DNA of 20,406 nucleotides from Peptoniphilus_A sp050943655. GTDB taxonomy: Bacteria > Bacillota > Clostridia > Tissierellales > Peptoniphilaceae. The notes beneath the pieces are model-generated. The model did no database searches. It had not been told where the DNA came from and saw nothing but the letters and a program-made list of their open reading frames with translations. Positions 1 through 7,543 of the stretch are shown here, piece after piece (the first letter of the stretch is position 1; each line of letters begins with the position of its first letter). Location of the stretch: assembly GCF_050943655.1 (NCBI RefSeq), contig NZ_JBMNPQ010000027.1, positions 1 through 20,406 on the forward strand, read 5' to 3'. The position numbers and the translations under genes are program-made.

Positions 1-520
1 AGTTATCAACAGATTTTGTTTTTGAAAAATTGTACTATTTTAGTGCAATATAGTCTTCAGAATTATAGTTTTGGTTTACAAATTTTAAATATTAATGAGA
101 TTTAATTATTAGATACTTTTAACTATTGTTAAATTTTTTGTAATTATTTGTTTAATTGCACAAAAAATTAGCATAACTTTTCAATATGCTTAAAATTCTT
201 TTATTTAATATTAATTATACATTTATTTTTCTATGTTATCAATTGATATTCAAGTATTTTAAATAAATACAGCCATTACTATTTGGACGTCTCATAGGTT
301 TTTATTATTACAATTAAGTTATGGTTCAAAGTATTATTTTAATGTTTTAAAATATTTTTATTTGAGAAGTTATTGAATTGTTTATTTAAGGTAATTTAGT
401 GGAATTAGGATAGTGAATGTTTTAGGTTTTTTGTAAGGGATAAGGTTGCGTATGAAGTTTTAGATTTTTTATTATTGTGTTTTAAGTTTAAGATTTATGA
501 ATCAAGTGTTGAGGATAGGA
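1..520. other. AT-rich gene-free stretch
   Basis: No open reading frame, RNA gene or clear regulatory unit is visible here. The first ~420 bases are strongly AT-rich. A TTATCAACA at positions 3-11 resembles a DnaA box, but it stands alone. A small hairpin (AGCATA/TATGCT) lies near 170-190. The base composition changes towards the repeat-bearing sequence beyond about 520. The stretch may be decayed sequence or the edge of another locus lying to the left. Confidence 0.5.
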
Positions 521-936
521 GTCAAGACGATTAGGCTGTTTCTTCTGAAGATGCAGATCTTTCGACTTCAAAAATCCTCTCGGATTTTTTCCGCTCAAGA
601 TGACGAGTAGTAGGTGGTTTAGTTAATATGATGGGGCTGTTCCGAACGATCGTGATGACGAGCAGTCGACAACAGCGAGTGTAGACAATTTCGTTAAGGT
701 ATCAGGAAAAGACCATTTCCAACGTCATCCTGAGCGGAGAAGGAGCACAGCGACGACGAAGTCGAAGGATCTGTAGAGTCGCGGGAGCGATGTGTTGTCG
801 TTTTAGTGATACAGAGTTTAGGAGTCCTCCTTTAGGCTATTTCTTTAAGACGATGAGGCTGTTCCTCCTAAAGGTGCAGATCTTTCACCCTTTCGGGTAC
901 ACGGCGACTCGAGCAATGCTCTCGCTCAATATGACG
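521..936. repeat. Palindromic repeat cluster 1 (three copies)
   Basis: Three copies of the window's dominant intergenic repeat lie here. A minus-oriented single arm spans about 521-606 and has an internal hairpin (AAAAATCC/GGATTTTT at 570-577 and 582-589). A plus-oriented arm spans about 723-800 and begins CGTCATCCTGAGCGG. A minus-oriented arm spans about 849-936. The last two, joined by a 48-bp linker containing CTCCTTTAGGCTATTTC, form one complete two-armed palindrome of ~214 bp. The interval 607-722 looks like further decayed copies. No gene is supported. Confidence 0.8.
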
Positions 937-1009
937 GATGTAGACGTTGTGACTTAAACTAATCTTTACCCTATATTATCTTCACATCAAGTAGCAAGAC
1001 TACTCCAAC

Positions 1010-1041
1010 AAAAAAGGACTACCGATCACTCGATAATCCTT
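1010..1041 (-). terminator. Intrinsic terminator after the PFL-family gene
   Basis: On the minus strand an imperfect stem (AAGGATTATCG pairing with CGGTAGTCCTT, some mismatches) is followed by TTTTTT. It lies about 12 bases past the stop codon of the PFL-family gene and would end the ACT/PFL transcript. Confidence 0.7.
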
Positions 1042-1052
1042 TATACTCATAT

Positions 1053-2408
1053 TTAGTTTTTAAAACTGTGCACTGGTGCTGGTATTTTGCCACCTCTATT
1101 TGCGAAAGCTTCGCAGCTACCTTCGTGCACTGGCATTATTGGTGCTGAACCCAACAGTCCTCCGAAGTGTGCTTCTTCGTTTACGTCTTTTCCTATTACT
1201 GGAATTATTCTAACGGCCGTTGTCTTGTTGTTTATTATTCCAATCATGGCCTCGTCGGCAATCATCGCTGTTATTGTTGAGGCTTTTGTGTGACCTGGTA
1301 TTGCAATCATGTCAAGTCCAACGGAGCAGACTGATGTCATTGCTTCCAGCTTATCAAGTGTAATCTTTCCACTTCTTGCTGCTGCAATCATTCCCTCGTC
1401 TTCACTTACTGGTATGAATGCACCGCTTAGTCCTCCTACGTGGTTGGATGCCATGATTCCGCCTTTTTTCACCGCGTCGTTTAAAAGTGCAAGGGCAGCT
1501 GTTGTTCCGTGGCCTCCCACTGTTTCGATTCCAATTTCTTCTAGGATTCTTGCGACGGAATCTCCAATTGCTGGTGTTGGTGCAAGTGAAAGGTCAATTG
1601 TTCCAAATGGGACTCCAATTTCTTTTGCAACTTCTCCACCGATAAGTTCTCCAAGTCTTGTGATTTTAAAGGCAGTTTTCTTTATTACTTCGGAAAGTGT
1701 GTTGAAATCCTTACCTCTAACTTTTTCTATTGCATATTTTACAACGCCAGGACCAGATACCCCAACGTGAAGGACTGCATCGCCCATTCCCACGCCGTGG
1801 AATGCTCCTGCCATAAATGGATTGTCTTCAACTGCATTTGCAAATATTACGAGTTTTGCACAGCCGATTGAGTCGCTGTCCTTAGTTTTTTCTGCAGTTT
1901 CTACTATTATTTCTCCCATTAGTTTTGCGGCGTCCATGTTAAGACCCATTTTTGTGTTGCCCACATTAATTGATGAGCATACATAATCTGTTGTTGAAAG
2001 GGCCTCTGGTATTGATCTTATTAGTTTTTCGTCAGCTTCTGTCATTTCGCCCTGAACTAGTGCAGAAAATCCTCCAATAAAGTCCACGCCAATTTCTTTT
2101 GCAGCTTTATCCAAAGTTTTGGCATACTCTACATAATTGTCGTCTCCACTTGCTCCTGCTATTAGTGCAATTGGTGTTACTGAAACTCTCTTGTTTACTA
2201 TTTCAACTCCATATTTTTTTCCGACTTCATCTGCTTTTTTTACTAAGTCCTTGCCCAAAGTTGTTATTTTATTGTAAATATTTTCGCGTGTTTTTTCTCC
2301 GTTGCTGTCGATACAATCGAGTAGCGAAATTCCAAGAGTCACCGCTCTTATATCAAGATTTTCTTCGTCGAGCATACGGACAGTTTCCAAAATTCTATTT
2401 TTATCCAT
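1053..2408 (-). CDS. PFL family protein (UPF0210 / DUF711)
   Basis: The product is 451 residues and belongs to the UPF0210 (DUF711) family, whose fold is related to pyruvate formate-lyase. Its reaction is not established. Recognition rests on the N-terminal ILETVRMLDEENLDIRAVTLGI segment type, the glycine-rich GAFHGVGMGDAVLHVGVSGP region, GGHGTTAALALLNDAVKKGG, and the C-terminal GKDVNEEAHFGGLLGSAPIM; each is typical of the family and the length is normal. A TTG that immediately follows the upstream stop would add four residues. The ATG at 2408 is preferred because GGAG sits six bases before it. The gene follows the ACT-domain gene by 12 bases, and this pairing is conserved in many Firmicutes, which suggests that the ACT protein senses a ligand for it. 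Identity is secure at family level and the function is unknown. Confidence 0.93.
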   Translation of the reverse strand: MDKNRILETVRMLDEENLDIRAVTLGISLLDCIDSNGEKTRENIYNKITTLGKDLVKKADEVGKKYGVEIVNKRVSVTPIALIAGASGDDNYVEYAKTLDKAAKEIGVDFIGGFSALVQGEMTEADEKLIRSIPEALSTTDYVCSSINVGNTKMGLNMDAAKLMGEIIVETAEKTKDSDSIGCAKLVIFANAVEDNPFMAGAFHGVGMGDAVLHVGVSGPGVVKYAIEKVRGKDFNTLSEVIKKTAFKITRLGELIGGEVAKEIGVPFGTIDLSLAPTPAIGDSVARILEEIGIETVGGHGTTAALALLNDAVKKGGIMASNHVGGLSGAFIPVSEDEGMIAAARSGKITLDKLEAMTSVCSVGLDMIAIPGHTKASTITAMIADEAMIGIINNKTTAVRIIPVIGKDVNEEAHFGGLLGSAPIMPVHEGSCEAFANRGGKIPAPVHSFKN

Positions 2409-2420
2409 ATTCTTCTCCAA

Positions 2421-2690
2421 TTAAATTTGATGCATCTTGTCGAATATTCCTTGGTGTTGAACTCTTATAGAAAGTCCAAGTTCATCGCCTAGCTTTTCAT
2501 AAGCGTCAACAACTTCAGGAAACTCTGCATTCATTTTTGACAAGTCCACAACTACAATCATTGTAAAATAATCGTCCAATATTGTTTGTGTAATGTCTAT
2601 GATGTTTAAGTTAAACTCTACCATCTTCTTTACGACTTCATATACAATCCCAATACGGTCGATACCAACTACTGTAATAACTGCTCGCAT
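2421..2690 (-). CDS. ACT domain-containing protein (UPF0237)
   Basis: This is an 89-residue protein consisting of one ACT domain with a short tail. The N-terminus MRAVITVVGIDRIGIVYEV contains the first beta strand and the ligand-loop G-x-D-x-x-G-I pattern of ACT modules. The remainder (NIIDITQTI, then YFTMIVVVDL) completes the beta-alpha-beta repeat, as in the GcvR-like UPF0237 family. Such domains bind small molecules, often amino acids, usually as dimers. There is no enzymatic domain. A GGAGGTG site precedes the ATG, and an extended -10 promoter lies about 30 bases upstream. It is the first gene of an operon with the PFL-family gene, so a regulatory subunit or sensor role is a reasonable inference. 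The ligand cannot be read from the sequence. Confidence 0.92.
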   Translation of the reverse strand: MRAVITVVGIDRIGIVYEVVKKMVEFNLNIIDITQTILDDYFTMIVVVDLSKMNAEFPEVVDAYEKLGDELGLSIRVQHQGIFDKMHQI

Positions 2691-2716
2691 AAAGCACCTC
2701 CATAAAAATTAATCTT

Positions 2717-2725
2717 ATTATACCA
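2717..2725 (-). promoter_or_regulatory. Extended -10 promoter for the ACT/PFL operon
   Basis: The minus strand reads TGGTATAAT, a perfect -10 hexamer with the TGn extension, 27 bases from the start codon. No good -35 is visible, which is common for extended -10 promoters. Confidence 0.65.
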
Positions 2726-2783
2726 TAATTTAGTGCGTTGGAGGGATGCTGTTTAATTTTATGCCTTAACTATCTCTTTTCAA

Positions 2784-2810
2784 AATAAAAAAGATCGGAC
2801 TATGCCGATC
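2784..2810 (-). terminator. Intrinsic terminator of the SLH protein gene
   Basis: On the minus strand a perfect GATCGG/CCGATC stem with a six-base loop is followed by TTTTTTATT. It starts about 18 bases after the SLH gene's stop. Its sequence is closely similar to the terminator of the V-ATPase operon at 6808-6831. Confidence 0.88.
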
Positions 2811-2827
2811 CTTGTTCTTATTTTTAT

Positions 2828-4774
2828 TTATCTATCTGTGCGACTTGCTTCCATTATTTCGTAGTAAGCCCAGTGGTTTTTGTTTAAGTCCTTGTACTCT
2901 TTAAACATTCTGCTGTCTTTTTTATCTATTTTTCTATCGAATAATCTATTTAACATAGTTGCGATTTCTGCTCTTGTTATTTCTCTATCTGGTTTAAAGG
3001 TGCCGTCTTCGTAGCCTTTTATTCTGCCGTTGCCAAAGATTTGCCCTATTGCAGCTTCGTATTTGTGGCCTGCAATGTCCTTAAATGGTGCTTTTGCGTC
3101 ATTCTTTTTGTCAATGTGAGATATCATCTGTGCAAGTTCTGCCCTTGTTATGTTTTCGTTTGGTCTAAAGTGCTCTCCCATTTTTTCTTCTAGGATTCCA
3201 GCACTATATGCTGCACTTAAATATGAGTTAAACCATCCATTTCCATCGGCATAAATTTCTTTTGACTTATCTTGTGAATATCCCATTAGTCTTGCTATCA
3301 TTGCAACAGCCTCTGCTCTTGTTACATTGGCATCTGGCCTTATTGTTCCGTCACCATAGCCCATTAGATATGATGACTTTCTTGAGTCTCTTTTTGTTTC
3401 TTTGGCAATATTTTTATTATTATTTTTTAATTCTTTTTTGTCTTGACGTTTTTTGTCGTCTTTTTTGTTTTTATTTTTATTAATTTTTTTGTTTTCTTTT
3501 TTAATTTCGTTCTTGTTGTTGTTTTTGTTGTTATCTTTTTTGTTGTCTTCTTTGTTGTCTTTGTTATTGTCTTTTTCGTTGTTTTTATTGTCGCTATCTT
3601 TTTTGTTGCCTTTGTTATCTTCTTTTTTGTTTTCTTTTCTAATAACTTTTTTGGCTACTAATTCCTCTTTTGAAATTTTATCTGTGGAACCATCTTGATA
3701 TAGGATAGTTACATTTCCAAGGTCATCAACATTTACATTTGTACCTTGTGGGAATTTATTTAGTGCTAAAATTTTATTTTTTACTTCTTCTCTTTCGACG
3801 TCTGTTAGCTTATTTAAGTCTAAAACCAAAACTTTGTCTTTTGGAATAATTACATCTGTTTTGTCGCTTGTATTTGCTTTTACAGTTACTGGAATTTCTT
3901 TTTCAATGAACCCAAGCGTAGATCTTGAAAAGTCCTGATAAAAATAAGTTACTGTTAGTTTTATCTGTCTTTCTTTTTCACCTTTTCTCCAGTCAGTAAT
4001 GTTAGCAGTTCCAACTAATCTGCCGTCACCTGCTATGCTAAGTCCGTAAGATGAAGATGTTGAAGCAAGGTCTAACTTACCTTTTAGTAGAAGAGCAATT
4101 GTGTTTTTTGGTACAGGTTTGCCGTTTTCTACTTTCAAGTCGTCAACTACTTTTATGTCAATATCTCCTGGAGTTTGGTCTGTTATTTTGTTTGAATTTT
4201 TACTTTGTACAGTTACGACAAGGTTGTAGCTTCTACGACCAATATCATTTTGGTTTGTAATTATTATCTCGTCATTTTCTTTTAAATTTATTGAATCAGG
4301 TATAGGAACTAAAATATATTTTTCTCCATTTATAATTTCTGAATCTAAATTAGTTACTTGTAAGCCTTCAACAATGGTCCATGTTCCAGATAATCCAATT
4401 ATTATAGGATTTGCTCTTGGGAATTTTACATTTATATATTCCACAACTCCCTCAATTTCTTTAATTTTTAGAAATTTGTCGCCCTCGAAAACATCTTGTG
4501 CAAAGGGGTCTGGAACACTTTGTGTATCTATTCCATCTTCCAAGCCATCTGCCATTTTAGTTTCAACATTAACTATATCTCGTTCAATAAATTTTAAGTT
4601 AGCATCAGTCTCGCCAAGATTTGTATTAGCACTTGCAAATACTGGTGAAAAAAATAAAGTGAAACCTATCACGCAGGAAACAAAACCGATTGATAATTTT
4701 TTCATGCCATATTTTGGACACTCCTTAGCATTTTCTTGTGCTATAACTTGTTTAATTTTTTTGAATCTTTCCAT
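2828..4774 (-). CDS. SLH-domain surface protein with YSIRK-like signal peptide
   Basis: This 648-residue secreted protein is built to sit on the cell wall. Residues 1-49 are a long signal peptide whose core, YGMKKLSIGFVS, is a variant of the YSIRK-G/S signal; cleavage is likely after ASA near 49. Residues 50-300 are a beta-rich region that I do not recognise. Residues ~318-372 (LTDVEREEVKNKI, then DGSTDKISKEEL) resemble spacer modules of Gram-positive surface proteins. Residues ~378-466 are an extreme Lys/Asn/Asp linker. Residues ~467-630 hold three S-layer-homology repeats (GYGDGTIRPDANVTRAEAVA; HFRPNENITRAELAQM; GYEDGTFKPDREITRAEIA), with a partial fourth at the end. SLH repeats bind pyruvylated wall polymer. 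No LPXTG sorting signal is present. The gene has its own promoter and terminator. The role of the N-terminal region, adhesion or otherwise, cannot be determined. Confidence 0.92.
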   Translation of the reverse strand: MERFKKIKQVIAQENAKECPKYGMKKLSIGFVSCVIGFTLFFSPVFASANTNLGETDANLKFIERDIVNVETKMADGLEDGIDTQSVPDPFAQDVFEGDKFLKIKEIEGVVEYINVKFPRANPIIIGLSGTWTIVEGLQVTNLDSEIINGEKYILVPIPDSINLKENDEIIITNQNDIGRRSYNLVVTVQSKNSNKITDQTPGDIDIKVVDDLKVENGKPVPKNTIALLLKGKLDLASTSSSYGLSIAGDGRLVGTANITDWRKGEKERQIKLTVTYFYQDFSRSTLGFIEKEIPVTVKANTSDKTDVIIPKDKVLVLDLNKLTDVEREEVKNKILALNKFPQGTNVNVDDLGNVTILYQDGSTDKISKEELVAKKVIRKENKKEDNKGNKKDSDNKNNEKDNNKDNKEDNKKDNNKNNNKNEIKKENKKINKNKNKKDDKKRQDKKELKNNNKNIAKETKRDSRKSSYLMGYGDGTIRPDANVTRAEAVAMIARLMGYSQDKSKEIYADGNGWFNSYLSAAYSAGILEEKMGEHFRPNENITRAELAQMISHIDKKNDAKAPFKDIAGHKYEAAIGQIFGNGRIKGYEDGTFKPDREITRAEIATMLNRLFDRKIDKKDSRMFKEYKDLNKNHWAYYEIMEASRTDR

Positions 4775-4803
4775 AAATCACCTTCTATTTTTTTGTTGTT
4801 TTT

Positions 4804-4833
4804 ATTATAAATAATAACTATTACTTTTAGCAA
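4804..4833 (-). promoter_or_regulatory. Promoter of the SLH protein gene
   Basis: On the minus strand TTGCTA (4828-4833) and TATAAT (4804-4809) are separated by 18 bases. The -10 lies about 30 bases before the ATG, which has an AGAAGGTGA ribosome site. Confidence 0.65.
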
Positions 4834-5263
4834 GAATTATTTTTTGGGTTTTTATTACTTTTTTATTACAGGGTTGTGGTTGTGGTGTTGGAGTCTTATA
4901 GAGTGAGTGAGTTAGTAGGGCTATGGTTTTTTATATTGTGTGAAGAACACCATCGCAGACGGAGCATGAGGAGCAATCGAACGGATCTGTAGGGTTGTGG
5001 GAGCGATTTGTTTTCGGTTTTTCTAATACCCAAACTCGTCATCCTGAGCGGAGACGAATGCGAAGCATGAGGCGCAGTCGAAGGATCTGTAGGGTTATGG
5101 GAACGATGTGTTTTCGTTTTGATTTGAAAGTGTTCTGAAGTCTCTCCTTTAGGTTATTTCATTAAGACGATTAGGCTGAATCTCCACAAGGTACAGATCT
5201 TTCGACTTCAGAAAATTCTTGTGAATTTTCTTTCGCTCAAGATGACGGGAGAGAGGTTATTTA

Positions 5264-5953
5264 ATTAAAACGATTAGACTGTTTCTCCACAAGGTGCAGA
5301 TCCCTCGGCTGTCGCTCGGGATGACGGTAAGAAGTTGGTGACATATGTATAAACATCGCTCGATGACTTTGCAGACTCTTCGACTCGCTTCGCTCGCTCT
5401 GAATGACGGGGTGTAGAGGTCATGGCTCAAATAGGTCGTTACTGTGCCTATAAGTTATCTATCTTATGTGAAAAACAACTTTGCGGACGTCATCCTGAGC
5501 AAGGAAAATTTATTTTCCGCGTCGAAGGATCTGTAGGGCTTTGGGAACGATGTGTTGTCGTCTTAAAACGACAGAAGTTTGATGTAATTTTCTCCTTTAG
5601 GTTATTTCATTAAAACGATTAGGCTGTTTTTCCACAAGGTACAGATCCCTCGGCTGTCGCTCGGGATGACAGGAAGAAGGCGGTGACATATGTATAAACA
5701 TCGCTTGATGACTTTGCAGATTCTTCGACTCGCTTCGCTCGCTCTGAATGACGGAGTGTAGAGGTCATGATTCAAATAGGTAGTTACTGTGCCTGTAGTT
5801 TATTTATATTATGTGAAAAACAACTTCGCGGACGTCATCCTGAGCAAGGAAAATTTATTTTCCGCGTCGAAGGATCTGTATGGTTGTGGGAGCGATGTGT
5901 TGTCGTCTTGAAACGACAGAAGTTTGAAGTCTCTCCTTTAGGTTATTTCATTA
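5264..5953. repeat. Tandem duplication, ~345-bp unit, two copies
   Basis: The block beginning ATTAAAACGATTAG at 5264 recurs at 5609 and its boundary recurs again at 5950, giving units of 345 and 341 bases. Both contain the same order of elements: a minus arm ending in GCTCGGGATGAC, a second arm with GACATATGTATAAACATCGC, a stretch reading TGTGAAAAACAACTT, a plus arm with GGAAAATTTATTTTCCGCG, and the linker TCTCCTTTAGGTTATTTCAT. They differ by scattered substitutions and a few small indels, so the duplication is not brand new. Confidence 0.88.
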
Positions 5954-6014
5954 AAACGATTAAGCTGTTTCTTCAGAAGGTGCAGATCCCTCGGCTGTCG
6001 CTCGGGATGACGAT

Positions 6015-6295
6015 AGAGAGGTTTTCTAGTCAAGACGATTAGGCTGAATCTCCAGAAGGTACAGATCTTTCGACTTCAAAAATCCTAAAGGATTTTTTCC
6101 GCTCAAGATGACGGGAAGAGGTGACGACAAATACTTAGGCTGTTTCTCCACAAGGTGCAGATCCCTCGGCTGTCGCTCGGGATGACGACAGAGAGGTTTT
6201 CTAGTCAAGACGATTAGGCTGAATCTCCGGAAGGTACAGATCTTTCGACTTCAAAAATCCTAAAGGATTTTTTCCGCTCAAGATGACGGGAATAG
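6015..6295. repeat. Second tandem duplication, 175-bp period
   Basis: AGAGAGGTTTTCTAGTCAAG begins at 6015 and again at 6190. After each copy follow the same minus-oriented repeat arm (hairpin AATCC/GGATT inside) and the start of a further arm. The second unit is only partial at its right end. The two units are almost identical, so this duplication appears younger than the 345-bp one. Confidence 0.85.
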
Positions 6296-6437
6296 GTAAC
6301 GACAAGTGCTTATGCTGTTTCTCCAGAAGGTACAGATTCTTCGACTCGCTTCGCTCAATCGTGGTGACTGTGTATGTGGATCATTTGATGTTTAAATTTT
6401 TATCGTGCCATAATTCTTTCTAAATTCTTATAAATAG

Positions 6438-6508
6438 AAAAAAGGATATGTCAGGGGAACGTTACTTGGCCTAGCGGCCTTGAGCGGTTCCTCTGACATA
6501 CCTTTTTT
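6438..6508. terminator. Strong bidirectional hairpin, terminator-like or small structured RNA
   Basis: A run of six A, then a ~16-bp stem (GGATATGTCAGGGGAAC with GGTTCCTCTGACATACC, one bulge), encloses a second hairpin with GGCC-TAGC-GGCC, and the whole ends in six T. Both strands could therefore act as intrinsic terminators. No gene lies within several hundred bases on either side, so what it would terminate is unclear. It has no similarity to the surrounding repeats. Confidence 0.65.
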
Positions 6509-6807
6509 CGTTTAATTTAATTTTATTTTATTTTTTAGTTCTCTGTAAGTCTTTATAGTCAAAACGATTTGGTTGTTTCTCCAGAAGGTGCAGATCCCTC
6601 GACTGTCGCTCAGGATGACGATAGAGAGGTTTTCTCGTCAATACGACGAGGCTGTTTCTCCGGAAGGTGCAGATCCCTCGGCTTTCACTCTGAATGACGG
6701 AGTGTAGTGGTCATAATTCCAATAGGTCGTTACTGTGCCTATAGTTTATCTGTCTTAAATGAAGAACACCATCATTAATGTAATCCAGATAGATTATTTC
6801 TCCATAC

Positions 6808-6831
6808 AAAAAAGATCGGAATAATCCGACC
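6808..6831 (-). terminator. Intrinsic terminator of the V-ATPase operon
   Basis: On the minus strand a GGTCGGA/TCCGATC stem with a short loop is followed by TTTTTT. It lies about 29 bases downstream of the subunit D stop codon. Confidence 0.88.
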
Positions 6832-6859
6832 TTATTTGCTAATTTTAACTTCCGAAAAT

Positions 6860-7543
6860 TTACACCAAAGCCTTGTTTATTTTCTCCGTCTTTGGTTCTT
6901 TTGTTTCTTCTTTTGAGATTATATCTTTTACTTTCATAAGTCTTGTGATATTTGCTCTCTCGTTTTCGTCAAGCCTTGCTCTTATATATTTTATTGTGTC
7001 TTGAAGATCGGGTATTGTCTTGTACTCCAAGGCATTTACTCTTCTTCTTGTTTTTTCTATTTCGTCTGCCATAAGCTGAGCTGATTTTTCTTTTTGTGCA
7101 AGTTCTAAAAGCTCGTCCATTACTTCTGTAAGGTTTTCTATGGCTTCGTCAAGGTCTGCTGTTGTCTGTGCGTATCCGTATGGATATTTTGATGCTTCTT
7201 CAGATATTTTTTCTGTCTTAAATTTCATCTCTGGCACATTTACAGACATTACGTTTTTGATTTCGATGTCAACTAAAGTCTTCATCGTTGGAAGAGATAC
7301 TGCTTCTTCAAGCATTTGTGGGCTCATTGATGCTGATGCCATTAGAAATGCTTTAAAAGCGTCCTGTAGTTTTTCTTCAACTTCTTCTCTTAGCTTTTTG
7401 TTTTCTTTTATAAGGTTAATGAATTGCCTCATGAGCTCGTCTTGCTTGTCTTTAAGAAGTTTGTGACCTCTTGTTGATGTTTCAAGTCTGCCCTTTAGTA
7501 TGGTCAAATTCATTCTTGTGGGATTTATATTTAGTTTAGCCAT
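6860..7543 (-). CDS. ntpD: V-type ATPase subunit D (central stalk)
   Basis: The 227-residue product is the rotating central-shaft subunit. It transmits torque between the A3B3 head and the membrane rotor. The N-terminus NPTRMNLTILKGRLETSTRG and the later RRRVNALEYKTIPDLQDTIK are hallmark D-subunit segments. They are the two long coiled-coil helices of the shaft, with a variable middle (about 70-140). Length is normal. The start codon overlaps the subunit B stop by one base (TAATG), with a GAGG site just upstream, so translation is probably coupled. It is the last gene of the operon and a terminator follows. In Enterococcus hirae two small genes (ntpH, ntpJ) follow ntpD; none is present here. 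Confidence 0.96.
   Translation of the reverse strand: MAKLNINPTRMNLTILKGRLETSTRGHKLLKDKQDELMRQFINLIKENKKLREEVEEKLQDAFKAFLMASASMSPQMLEEAVSLPTMKTLVDIEIKNVMSVNVPEMKFKTEKISEEASKYPYGYAQTTADLDEAIENLTEVMDELLELAQKEKSAQLMADEIEKTRRRVNALEYKTIPDLQDTIKYIRARLDENERANITRLMKVKDIISKEETKEPKTEKINKALV

Larger units (their letters stand above)
4943..6715. repeat. Palindromic repeat cluster 2 (about 16 copies, no genes)
   Basis: Nearly two kilobases are occupied by copies of one repeat. The conserved arm end is CGTCATCCTGAGC, and each arm continues through CGAAGGATCTG into one of several tails. Plus-oriented arms: about 4950-5016 (degenerate), 5037-5116, 5488-5563, 5833-5908. Minus-oriented arms: about 5166-5247, 5270-5326, 5337-5408, 5614-5670, 5683-5753, 5956-6012, 6034-6113, 6124-6187, 6209-6288, 6300-6366 (degenerate), 6564-6620, 6644-6699. 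Pairs 5037/5247, 5488/5670 and 5833/6012 are complete two-armed palindromes. The part between GAGC and GAAGGATC varies and often forms its own hairpin, for example GGAAAATTTATTTTCC. Translated fragments here give HPEQ/HPER-like peptides without ribosome sites and are not genes. Confidence 0.88.

Noticed and set aside
1..420. Possible replication origin (AT-rich, one TTATCAACA)
   Set aside because: Only one DnaA-box-like sequence is present, there is no box cluster, and no dnaA or dnaN gene is adjacent.
3262..3698. Plus-strand frames rich in Phe, Val and Leu that look like membrane proteins
   Set aside because: They are the antisense of the Lys/Asn/Asp linker of the SLH protein, whose A-rich codons read as T-rich hydrophobic codons on the other strand.
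5422..6208. Open frames at 5422-5613, 5767-6042 (plus) and 6026-6208 (minus) with HPEQ/HPER-like peptides
   Set aside because: They are translations of the palindromic repeats, have no ribosome site, and the first two are simply the two tandem copies of the same repeat.
4943..6715. CRISPR array
   Set aside because: Repeats are long, diverged, in both orientations and irregularly spaced. The segments between them are themselves repeated rather than unique, and no cas gene is present.
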